DNA of 64,000 nt from assembly GCF_020080835.1 (NCBI RefSeq), contig NC_058160.1, forward strand, positions 8,993,515-9,057,514, read 5' to 3'. Shown here in pieces: positions 47,202 to 58,570 of this stretch (the stretch's first letter is position 1; the number at the start of each line of letters is the position of its first letter). The notes below the pieces were generated by a model. That model saw only the letters and a list, made by a program, of their open reading frames with translations. It was not told the origin of the DNA and did not search any database. The stretch comes from Cotesia glomerata. Its lineage: Eukaryota > Arthropoda > Insecta > Hymenoptera > Braconidae. The translations under genes and the position numbers were made by a program.

Positions 47202-48723
47202 TATAATTACACCGCAAGCACATCAATTTACTGGATCTCATCACTGGAACAGCTGATTGCCGTTCACATCCTCGGTCTCGTTAATTTTTCATTCAACTTA
47301 ATTTTTTTTGAATTAATGGTAAATATTTGCATCCAAATGAAAATACTGAAAGTTCGTTACAGAAACTCTCTAATAACTGACAATTTACTAACTGAAAATT
47401 CTCCTGGAAAATTATTGGAAGCCAAGAAGTTCATTCGAGTATTTGCAGATTGTCATATTTCTATAATCAAGCTAGTATTTTTAATCATAAATTGTAAATT
47501 TAGTTTGAAAAATAATAGTTCATTTTTAAATAATTATTTACAGGCAATTCGAGCAAGTTCATTCGTTGTTTTCGACAATAGTGACCATTAAATATTTTGT
47601 AAGCACGATAACATTATGCACTAGCGCTTACAATATCACTAAAGAGCAATTTGGCTCGTATAATTTTATGCTGACAATATTTTACATTCACAACATCACC
47701 ATTGAGCTGTTTTTGGTCTGTGTTTCCAGTAATGAAGTTACACATCAGATATTATTATACAATAATATGATCCTGAATTTAGCTAACACCTTTCAATTTT
47801 TTTTTTCCAAATTCATTACAGTAAAATAATTCTTTAAAAAATTTCTACTAATAATTTTATTTAATTTTTACATGTGGAATTTTTTTATTTAATTTTTTTC
47901 ATAATAATTTTATTTATTTATTTATTTATTTATTTATTCAATTTTTATGTCAAGGCAAACTAGCCGAATGACAATAATATACATAATTTTTATAATAAAG
48001 TACACGTATAACAATATTAAATATATAAGACTAACATCATCATATTTTAAGGAAGTTAATAATTTTGAATGATTTAATAACATAGTTGCAAAATTCAATA
48101 GTACTGTACTATTTATAATAATGAGAACAACAATAGAATCAATGAGCAATATTTGAAAGCTAATTTTTTCGATGGTAACATATTAGATACTTTAGTAATT
48201 TAGAATGTAAATTTTTTATTTTAAATTTTTAAATGGCCTGTTTGACATTTATAGTACATTTTCTCGTTCTAGTTTCACAAAAAATTCAAAAGCTTTATTT
48301 TATTAATAAATTGCTATAAAATTAAAAAAAAATTTTAATGTCAGTTCACTTCAGTGTCTTTACAATAATAATTATTTAAAACAATGAAAAGCCAGAAATT
48401 TAATAAAATAACTAAATTTATCGGTGGAAAATAACTTAAGGACTGAATAAAGTTTTCAGATTTAGCTGATGGGTTTTATGATTGCGAGTGGTACTCAGTA
48501 AACAATCCTAGTAAAACATCAATCGCAATTATGATGACAAACACCATAAAACCGGTCAATTTTACTTGCGCGTACGTTATTTATCTTTCTCTAGAGTCAT
48601 TTACGAGAGTAAGTAAATTAAAAATTGTAATAATCACTATAACTCACTTCTATCTCTTACAATGATTATTTGCAGGTCATTAAAGTTTCATACAGTGTCT
48701 TCAATGTCCTACAAACTGTATAA
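47202..48723 (+). pseudogene. OR10: 5'-truncated odorant receptor
   Basis: The remaining parts are exon 2 from YNYT onward (47202-47470), exon 3 (47544-47748), exon 4 (48453-48608) and exon 5 (48676-48723). Exon 1 and the first third of exon 2 are absent; the break coincides with the end of the long-TIR element at 47200. The exon 2 donor is AA|GCTAGT (GC in place of GT) and the exon 3 donor reads CAG|ATATT, with no GT. Open frames remain otherwise (FSDLADGFYDCEWY, VIKVSYSVFNVLQTV). A subgroup member close to OR9, OR11 and OR12. Not a working receptor. Confidence 0.87.
47905..48300 (-). mobile_element. Non-LTR retrotransposon 3' end in OR10 intron 3
   Basis: Reverse-oriented relative of 22313-22860. 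The (AAAT)n tail is at about 47911-47940. The matching 71-codon frame at 47934-48149 is non-coding UTR shared by both copies. It is 5'-truncated near AAAGCTTTATTTT at 48300. Confidence 0.7.
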
Positions 48724-49439
48724 CACAATTAATAATAAATATAGTTAGAGTTAATTTATAGAATTGTGGATTAATGTAAAGAAAACGACAATCATTGCAT
48801 TATTTAATGTGATGATTTAATTTTACTAACTTATTCCTGTTATTAGTCAACTCAAGAGTAAGTCTTCACAAAAAAAAATTTTTAATCATTAATAATGAAG
48901 ATTATATTAATTTAAGTAGGATAATGATCCTCAGTGAAGAAATATGGCTTCGAATTAAACTTCAGAAATATACAATGTCTTTTAATAACTTCTGAAAATT
49001 ATTTATTGAAAATAACTGCAGAGTTTTAATTACTTTTATTTACAAAATTATTTCTAATTAAACCGAATTTAAGTTTCGAAGAAAACTTAAAAAAATCAAC
49101 AGAAATGAAGACTGTATAAAAAAATTGTTTGCAGATTAAAGAATTACCAGATACTGATGATAGTGATAAGCTGATAAGTATCATAATAACTTTAGAAATT
49201 TGGAACAGTTGAGTGATAAACAGCTTCACAGCAATAATTATTACTATAAAATTTATGCTGAAAATCTTTAACGATCAAACAATTCTATAGTGATATAATT
49301 TGCATTGTTAACAAAATAGAAAAAAAAATTTTTAATCTTCTCAAACAAAATAATACAGTTAACTTTTTAGTATTTCTTATCTTCAGTAGGAATAATACAG
49401 TTATGTAGAAAACATGTAATGAAATATAGTAGATTTCTA
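48724..49439. other. OR10-OR11 spacer
   Basis: About 700 bp of AT-rich DNA. No gene or clear transposon. Confidence 0.4.
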
Positions 49440-49715
49440 TTTAAATACTCACTATTAATTTTCCACTTTCCGTGAACTGTAGATTAAATCGAACCTCGCA
49501 CCGCAATGTTCCAAGCCCGACTGATCCACCAGCTTATTTTATTATTCTACCCTCTGGACTTAGTCCATTTGTGTCTCTTCTCGATAATACCGATAATAAC
49601 CGCGTCAATGATTCAATCCTTATAATTTATTCTGTCTTCTCTTATTTGAACAATGTAGTACAATAATTTAAATAATCGGTGCAATTTCAAAAATTGCCCT
49701 GTATGAATAATAAAC
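49440..49715 (+). promoter_or_regulatory. Conserved 5' flank of OR11
   Basis: Closely matches 53725-53995 upstream of OR12, e.g. CAATGTTCCAAGCCCGACTG, TCCATTTGTGTCTCTT and AATAATCGGTGCAATTTCAA. The match is much better than between the introns of these genes. It is either a kept promoter/5' UTR or a duplicated block. An upstream frame open from 49732 is not needed for the start. Confidence 0.5.
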
Positions 49716-50225
49716 CGTACAATTAACGGCAGTGAAAACGCAAGCAGAGGGTCTCGCGACTTCTACGATTGATTGTCTTTACACAAACTCTAATGCCGCT
49801 AAAGACAAAGAAAGTTTCTTAGCTAAAATGAAAATTTTCGAAGAAAATTTAACTCTTCTTTTCTTCTTGGGCATGTGGAAACCCACCGAATGGAGTCCAG
49901 GGAACTATAAATCTGTTTTATACACCATCTACACCTTCTTAATCATAATTATCTCCGGTACATTTTTCATAACTGAATTGTTGGATCTGATTTTAGTGAC
50001 GAGCAATATCGCTGAGTTTACAAATAATATTTTCATGCTATCCGCGATATTCGCAGCATGTTTCAAAATATTAATTATTCTTCTGCGTCGCAATGTTTTG
50101 AATAATATCATTGATGATTTAAAAAATTACATGCTGAAAAATGACAAATACTCAAAAGAAGAAATCATTATTTGGACTCGCTACAGCCATATAATCAAGT
50201 AATTTTTTTTTTAACTAAAAAATTA

Positions 50226-50698
50226 GGTAAATATTTACAAGTGGGGTCAACCATTTTAATTTTCATTTTCTTGAACGAAATTTCTATTTGATTTTATTGA
50301 TAAATTTTTTTTTTTAAAATACATAAAAAAATGAACAATTTAAAAAAAAAGTTGATTATCACAATTTTAACAAATTTTCAAAAAAATTTATAAATTTTTT
50401 AGAAAATTGTGATATTCAACAATTTTTTTTAATTGTTCTTTTTTTATGTATTTTCCAAAAAAATATATATCAAAAACATCAAAAAAAGATAAAATAGAAA
50501 TTTTATCCAAAAACATAAGAGCCAAAATTTTTTCCAACTTTTGAAGGCAAAAAAAAATATCGAAATCTTTATTTTTTTCTTTCACTACATTTTTTATAAT
50601 AAATGCGCCGTAAAAACAAGCAGAATAAAAAAAAATTTTTAAATGTTAATTTTTCATCTAGTTATGGCTCAAAATGGGGTTGACCCCTCCTGTAAATA
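50226..50698 (+). mobile_element. MITE (TTTACAAGTGGGGTCAACC) in OR11 intron 1
   Basis: Bounded by TTTACAAGTGGGGTCAACC and the inverted GGGGTTGACCCCTCCTGTAA. The interior is a long A/T-rich foldback. The reverse copy lies at 51262-51727 on the other side of exon 2. Confidence 0.65.
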
Positions 50699-51261
50699 AT
50701 TACCAATTACCAATTACCAATTGTATAAAATAATAATTTTACAAAATTTTAATGATCAAAAATTTTTCTTTACAGATTTTTGTCACTGTTTTACATGTCT
50801 TCAACGTTCTTTGGAGTCACAATGATGACATTTGCAACGGTCTCGGTCAATATTTCTCGCCGCGAATTACTTTATCGAGCCTGGGTGCCTTACAATTATT
50901 CGCGACCTATCGCCTACTGGGTATCTGCATTGGGTCAACTTCTAGGCATGTATATTCTTGCAGGCGTAAACGTCGGATTTGTGCTTCTGTTTAGTGGGAT
51001 TCTGATCAGCACTTGTTCCTTAATAAATATATTTAAATGACGTTTCAAAAAACAATTCACATTCATAAATTCATCAAATAGTGCTCACCAAAGTGGTGAT
51101 TGTCAGAAAATAGAATTTGAGGACTTTGTCAAAACCCATTGCTATATAAAACGGTAATATGTTTTTTTTTGTTTATTTATATCAATACTGATATATAAAT
51201 TTGAATAATTTATTAATTTTATTCACTTGAGTCGTTTTTATTCGACATTACTGATTAAAAA

Positions 51262-51727
51262 ATAGTAATTATTTACAAGTAGGGTCAACCCCATTTTGGG
51301 CTATAACTATTTTGCTTGTTTTTACAGCGCATTTATGATAAAAAATGTCGTGAAAGAAAAAAATAAAGATTTCGATAGCTTTTTTGTCTTCAAAAGATGA
51401 AAAAAATTTTGGCCCTCATGTATTTGGATAAAATTTCGATTTTATCTTTTTTTGATGTTTTTGATATATATATTTTTTTTTTAAAAGTACATGAAAAAAC
51501 GAACAATTAAAAAAAAAAAAAAAGTTGAATATCACAATTTTCTAAAAACTTTATAAATTTTTTTGAAAATTTGTAAAATTTGTTAGTGATAATAGACTTT
51601 TTTTTTCTTTAAATTGTTCATTTTTTTTATGTATTTTTCAAAAAAACAATATATCAAAAAAATGAAATAGAAATTTCGTTCAAAAAAATAAAAATTAAAA
51701 TGGTTGACCCCACTTTTAAATATTTAC
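51262..51727 (-). mobile_element. Reverse copy of the GGGGTCAACC MITE in OR11 intron 2
   Basis: Begins TTTACAAGTAGGGTCAACCCC and ends GGTTGACCCCACTTTTAAATA. It shares AAATTTCGATTTTATCTTTT-type internal sequence with the copy at 50226, in opposite orientation. Confidence 0.65.
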
Positions 51728-51953
51728 CAAACTTATATTCAAAATTAATAACAAAAAAAAATGAAAAAAGGTAATATTAAAACCAAAAGACTGATTTTTG
51801 AGTCATCAATAGAATATTTTGAATTTGATAAAAAAAAACAATAAGTAGTAATTTTTTAAAATAATTATAAAATGCAAAAATTATGTTTATAATTAGGTAG
51901 ATAGTTTTAAATTTTAACTTTGTCTAATTTAAAAATCAAATGCAACTTTTTAA

Positions 51954-52669
51954 GGGGTTATACGCAGTTGCAAGACTTAAAAAACAACATTTTTTCATGA
52001 ATTTTTTATAGACACAGTTTTTATTTATCAATTCCAAATGATGGTTATTTAAATAGAGCGTACTTTCAAGAATACAATAGCGCGTCAATCATGTAAAATA
52101 TAAATGTGCACCGGTCCTGTAGAAGATGTTCCGAACGACCTCTAAAAAAAAGCGCTTGGTGGTGATCTCCATTTCGGCGGTTTAGATTATCTGAAATCAA
52201 AAAATATGGTAAATTTTTTTTAAGGATAGATTAATGCAGGTATTAGTCGATGGAATAAGAAAAATTTAGATTTTTGACAAAATGGCGTCTATTTGTAAAA
52301 AATTTTTCGCTTTTGTCAAAAAACAATTTTCCAAATTGTTAAAAAAAAAATAATAATACTTTTTTTAAATCTTATTCCTTCGTCCAATACCTGCATTAAT
52401 CTATCCTTTAAAAGAATATTTTTTGATTTCAGATAATCCAAACCGCCGAAATGGAGATCACTGCCAAATGCCTTTTTTTTAGAGGTCGTTTGGAATATCT
52501 ACCAGGAGTGGTGTAGATTTACATTTTTATATGATTTACGCGCTATTGTATTCTTGAAAGTAGGCTCTATTTGAATAACCATCACTTGTAATTGATAAAT
52601 AAAAACTGTGTCTATAAAAAATTCATAAAAAAATGTTGTTTTTTTAGCCTTGCAACTGCGTATAACCCC
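51954..52669. mobile_element. Foldback MITE with TTAA target duplication
   Basis: TTAA at 51950-51953 and 52670-52673 flank GGGGTTATACGCAGTTGCAA and its complement. The arms of about 280 bp share CCGCCGAAATGGAGATCA and its complement. A TTAA duplication is known for piggyBac and Kolobok elements; which of the two cannot be decided without a transposase. Located in OR11 intron 2. Confidence 0.75.
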
Positions 52670-53724
52670 TTAAATTAAGCAATATAATAAATATAATTCA
52701 ATTGTAGACTATTTAGAAAAGTTCAAAACTTATTTTCCTTGACGATGGCATTTCAATACTGTCTTGGATCTATTATTTTTTGTACAAGTGCATACAATAT
52801 GTCAAAAATGAAAGTACTATCATTTGAGTTTCTCTCTTGTGTTCTCTATGTTTCAAATATCATGATCGAATTATTTATAATTTGTTTTTCCACCAACGAA
52901 ATGACTCTCGAGGTTATTATTTTATTTTATACTTAAAATTTAAATTTTAAAAAATATTGCTTTTTAATTTTTCTAATTTTTGTTGATATTTTTATAATAA
53001 ATACATTTTTTTCTTTTCTAGTTTGGAAAGCTTCATAACGCTTTTTACGACTGTCAATGGTACTTGCTTAATAATGAAAATAAAAAGCTAATCGGACTTT
53101 TGATGACTAATTCAATTAAGCCAGTTCATTTCACGTGTGTATACGTCTTAAATTTATCTTTAGAATCTTTTTCGAAGGTAAGTTTAACTTATCAAATGTT
53201 CTTATCAAATCATAGGGATTAATTTTTTAGTTAAGGGGAGAGACGGCCGAAAAAAATGATTTCCGGAAATTTAAATTTAATTTAATTTAAAAAATAAAAG
53301 TACTAAAAAAAAAAAAAATTAATCCAAAAAAGTAAATTTTTGCCGAGCAATAATTATGAATTATATTTATTTCAAGGTTCTCAAATTATCTTATAGTATT
53401 TATAATCTGCTGCAGAGTGCATTTTGAAAAGACATTGTTATTATTGTTAGAATAGTGAATAATAAAATTTTAGAATTTTTAATAATTGAATTTTTATTTA
53501 AATTTTAATTAAAAAGTTAAATTAAAAATCATTTCATTTTAAGTCGAGCGATTGACAGCCAGTAATTTATAAATTTAAATTAATTTACTCAACGTCAAAA
53601 TTTTATTTTCCAAAAATTATTTTGATAAAAATAAATATTTAACTAGGATAAATTATTTTTTATCAAACAATATAATAAATGTGAAACAATCACTCACTTT
53701 CATGGACTGCCAACTGTCTTTGGA

Positions 53725-53995
53725 TTCCATTTTTCTCATCAACTGTAGATAGAATCGAACCTCGCACTGCAATGTTCCAAGCCCGACTGACACACCAGCT
53801 TATTTTATTATTCCACCCTCTAAACTTAGTCCATTTGTGTCTCTTTTCGATAATACCAATAATAACCGCGTCAATAATTCAATCCTTATAATTTATTCTG
53901 TCTTCCCTTATTTGAACAATGCAGTATAATAATTTAAATAATCGGTGCAATTTCAAAAATTGCTCTGTATGAATAATAAACTGTGCAATTAACCG
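53725..53995 (+). promoter_or_regulatory. Conserved 5' flank of OR12
   Basis: Homologous to 49440-49715. A TATAAAA at 54037-54043, 58 bases before the ATG, might be a TATA box, but OR11 has no equivalent, so this is weak. Confidence 0.45.
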
Positions 53996-54100
53996 GCGAT
54001 AGTTTACCGCAAACATAGCTTCTAGGGTAAGAGGCTTATAAAATCCTTTATTGTCTTAACATGAACTTATAAGCCGTAGAAGTAAACTTACTCAGATAAA

Positions 54101-57100
54101 ATGGAAATTTTCCAAGAAAATTTAACTCTTCTTTTCTTCTTGGGCGTTTGGAAACCCTCGGAATGGAGTCCTGGATCCGTTAAATCTTTTTTGTACTCGT
54201 TCTACACTATCTTAATAATATTTTTATCTTTTAATTTCCTTATAACTGAACTATTGGATCTAATTTTAGTGACGAGTAACGTGACTGAGTTTATAAATAA
54301 TTTTTTTATGATAACCGCGATATTTTCCGCATGTGTAAAACTAGTTATTTTTCTTCTTTACCGCAACAGTTTTAATGAAATAATTTATACTTTAAAAAAG
54401 TACTTGCTTAATGACAGCAACACAAAAGAAGAAATGGCTATTTGGAAGCGCTCCAGCAATAAAATTAGGTAATTTTTTATTATTTGAAGTTTAATTTTAA
54501 AAAATTTTTATTTAAAACTTTTTTTTAGCTCTTCTCATAAACATTTATACTTTCTATAAATTTTTTAAAGATCCTTGACAATATTCTTCTTATACGCAAA
54601 CTCTATCGGAATGATATTTTTCACTTCGGGCTTCGTGGGAAATATCAAGAACCGGGAATTACTTTATCGAGCCTGGGTACCTTACAATTACTCGCACCCC
54701 GTAAAGTACTCAGCAACTGTGCTGAATCAAGTTGTCACCGTACTTATACTGTCATTTATGAACATCGGATTTGTGCTTCTTTTCTTTGCGATAATGATCA
54801 GCATTTGTGCGCAATTGAGTATATTTAAATTAAAATTTCAAAGGCATTTTTCTTACAAGGATCATCCAGATGATTGCTACAAGAATATTTATGCTTCAAA
54901 GTTACTTGGTGAAATGGTGGATATATATCATTCTATAACAAGGTATTTTATTAAATAAAATATTTTTTTAAATTTACACTTGTAATTTATATTTTTTGTA
55001 ATACCAACCGCGAAACTTGGATTTTCGAGCTATAGTTAGGAGGGGTAAAATGAATGATATCTGGTCATCTATAGTTGAGTCTACTTTTCACGCACACGTA
55101 AGGATAAGTGACATCTCTCTCTCTATCTGTCTCTACATTCCCGCATGGATGCTAAAAAGTACTATTCTAGCTGTGAAATTTTTTTATCAAAATTTTTTCA
55201 TATTTTAGTTGTTTTAAAAATTAAAAAATTTGACAGATGTCTTTTTTTTTTGTTTTTCAATAATCTTGACCCGTTATTTTATTTTCAATTTTATTAATAA
55301 TAACTAGCAACCTTGCAGTCACTATGTGAATGCTGTGACTTGTGAACTATAAATAAATAAAATTTTGCTTTATAAAATAATGATTTTTGTTAAATTGCAC
55401 TGTACTTTTTTAAAGATATAAGCTAATCACGATATTACACTCTTTAAGAGCTTTCTTTTGAGTACCCACATGCATTTTTTATATCTTTTATATGTATGAT
55501 ATTTACAAAATATATGAAAATTGCAAGTGGGTACTCAAATGAAAGGTCTCGATGAGTGTGACATCAGAATAGACTTATAATTTACGAAAATGTTAAGAAT
55601 TAAGAAATGACTATTACATTTTGTTAACTAATGATGTTTTTAACGATATAAGCTCATTCCGATGTTACACTCATCAAGAGCTTTCATTTGAGTACCCACA
55701 TGCATTTTGATATATCTATACTAATAAATGGAGAGCCAGTTTTTTTGTCCGGTTGTACTGCAAAAACTACTGAACCGATCGGAATAAAACTTATACCATA
55801 AAATGCAGCGTGTTTCGGAGAAGGTTTTAGTATATGATATGGTGGTGATTACTTATATGGAACCTATATTTTTTTGACTTAGAAATAATGAATTTTTATT
55901 GTAACTAAATTTATTCTATTCGATTGTCATTTGTTTAAAATAAATTTTTTAATTCTATTGGCTATGTTTATATACTAGGCAGATTTCTTCACTAATGAGA
56001 TCGGCAATTTCTTTAATAACTGAAACTTTCAATGCTCATCACAAATTTTTTTTTTTTCATATCAATTATTATTCATTTTTGTAAGAAAGACACGAGAATG
56101 TTATAATGATTGCACTAGGGGTGTGCGAATATTCGAGTTTACGAATAATTTACCTCGAATTCGAATCGAATTATTCGAATAATACAAATAGTTCGAATAA
56201 TTCGAATAACTCGAATAGTTCGAATAATTCGAATATTTCAAACAGTCGCTTTCTGTCGATAAACTAACTAATTTTTTTGTAAAAATTAATTCGTTTTATT
56301 TTATTTGACTAAATGAAGTCTTCATAATTATTTGATAGTAAAGTCTCTTATTATTTGTAATAAATATTTCTTGGTGTATTCGGGACCCCCGCCTCAGGGC
56401 ACCTCGCTATTTTGACATTTCTCCAGGAAAATTCGATTTTTTTTTTAAATGAGATCTATGGACACGATGGATCAGACATTGAAGGGGTTTAAATATAGAC
56501 TACATTTGGAAATTTTATAGCTTTATCTCTAGCTAGAATTATTAAAATAATTTTTATTTTTTTCTCAACTTAAATAAATTAAGTCTTAGCTATATTATAT
56601 TATAGCAATATTTATAAATCCCACACGAATTTTTTATGTATTTTATATATTCCACAAATATGAGAAATTTCACATAGGTATATAAAATATATGACAAAAA
56701 TCGTGTGCGTACTTAAATGAAAGGTATCGATGAGCGTAATATTAGGATGAGCTTATATCTTGAAAAATGTCAATAATTAATAAATGACCTTGTATCTTGT
56801 AAACTATTGACATTTTTAACGATATAAGCTCATCCTGATGTTACACTCATCGAGACTTTTCATTTGAGTACCCACATCAATTTTTCATGTATTTTATATA
56901 TTTACATATATTTTATACATGCATATATGAAAAATATATCAAAAATGCATGTGGGTACTCAAATAAAAGGTCTCGATGAGCATAATATCAGGATGAGCTT
57001 ATATCTTCAAAAATGTCAATAATTAAAGAATGACTTTGTATTTTGTCTACTGATGATATTTTTAACGATGTAAGCTCATCCTGGAGTTCCACTTATCGAG

Positions 57101-58483
57101 ACAATTGATTTGAATACCCTCACGAATTTTTCTATATATTTTATACATGATACATCTTATATTTGTAAAATATATAAAATATATGAAAAAATTCTTGTGC
57201 ATACTCAAATAAAAGGCCTCTATGAGCGTAACATCAGGAAGGGCTTATATCTTAAAATATGTCAATAACTAAGAAATAACTAAGAAATGAGCGCCAGTGT
57301 CCAGTAAAATATGTGCCAAACAAAGACACAACTAACTGTATGACTAACTAGCTTCTATAGCTAACGTAGTCACACAATTTACTTACACATTCACACGTGT
57401 AGGCGTCTTCGTTTGGAACGCACTTGACTGGACACTAGTGCTCTCTCTCTAACGCATAAAAGGACGTTGTTTTAATTAATAACTAATTATCTATACGTCT
57501 GATTAAAAAATGGCTAAGCACTTTTCGCCTCAGAATTATTTTGTTTATCAGATGCTACAATGGCGTTCGTTACTTCTGGGACAATCTATAAAATCTTTTA
57601 TTAAAAAGCTTATGCGACGTTTTTACTGTTGTCGCTTTTCATTGATACATTTACACTTTTTCAATGTCTGATCCATCGTATCGTAGATCCCATTTTTAAA
57701 AAAATCGAACTTTCTTAGAGAAATATCAAAATGGCGAGATGCCCCAAGGCGGGGGGTCCGAATACACCAAGAAATATTTATTACAAATAATAAGCAGACT
57801 TTACTATCAAATAATTATGAAGACTTCATTTAGTCAAATAAAATAAACCGAATTAATTTTTACACAAAAATTAGTTAGTTTATCGACAGAAAACGACTGT
57901 TTCAATTATTTGAAATATTCGAACTACTCGAATTTTTCGAACTATTCGAATTTCGAATCGAATAGTACTATTCGATTTGAACACTATTCGCACACCACTA
58001 GATTGCACATTGAAAGTTACAATGAATATTAGCTAGAATAATTACATGAAAAAAAGGTGCATGCCAATTCGATAGAATTGAAAATCTGTGCAATTAAAAA
58101 CAATACTCTAATTAAATTTCAAATCTAGATCTAAAAATGCAATTCTATTAAGCGCCCAGCGGAGCGGGCGAGTAACAGCTAGTTTTTCATATATACATAC
58201 ACGGAGAGAATTTGATGTTAACGGTAACCATCCCTATTTTGTAGCTTCTACTATCCAGGATGGTTATTAACTTTTACAAAGTTAAGATGATAAATGCAAC
58301 TATTCGGCGATTGTAATTAGTACCATCAGTATATATTAATTCCCACAATTATGATGATAATTAAGAAATGACCTTTTATCTTGTTAACTATTGACATTTT
58401 TAAAGATATAAGCTCATCCCGACATTACACTCATCGAGACCTTTCATTTGAGTACCCACATCAATTTTTCATATATTTTATAC

Positions 58484-58570
<87 letters not shown>

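Larger units (their letters stand above)
49828..53427 (+). pseudogene. OR11: odorant receptor with one in-frame TGA
   Basis: Exons: 49828-50198, 50776-51153, 52708-52912, 53022-53177, 53377-53427; all splice sites are canonical. Exon 1 opens KIFEENLTLLFFLGMWKP, exon 2 has LLYRAWVPYNYS, exon 3 CFSTNEMTLE, exon 4 KPVHFTCVYV, and exon 5 VLKLSYSIYNLLQSAF. The only lesion is TGA at 51038-51040, where paralogues have KHRF, KLRY or KLKF and this gene reads K-stop-RF. After the stop the frame stays open to the donor. It is either a recent pseudogene, an allele or sequencing error, or a read-through receptor; the base after TGA is C. Intron 2 carries two MITEs. Confidence 0.85.
55715..58182 (+). mobile_element. 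Helitron family 2, nested
   Basis: Starts A|TCTATACTAATAAATGGAG at 55715. Ends with a GC-rich hairpin (CGCCC-AGCGGA-GCGGGCG, about 58153-58170), then AGTAACAGCTAG|T at 58182. This is the classic Helitron layout. The 5' part also occurs reversed at 3181-3539. A hAT-like element (56116-58000) occupies most of the interior. No Rep/helicase gene remains. Confidence 0.82.

Noticed and set aside
49732..49827. N-terminal extension of OR11 by 32 codons
   Set aside because: OR12 starts at the aligned ATG, and the extension has no counterpart.
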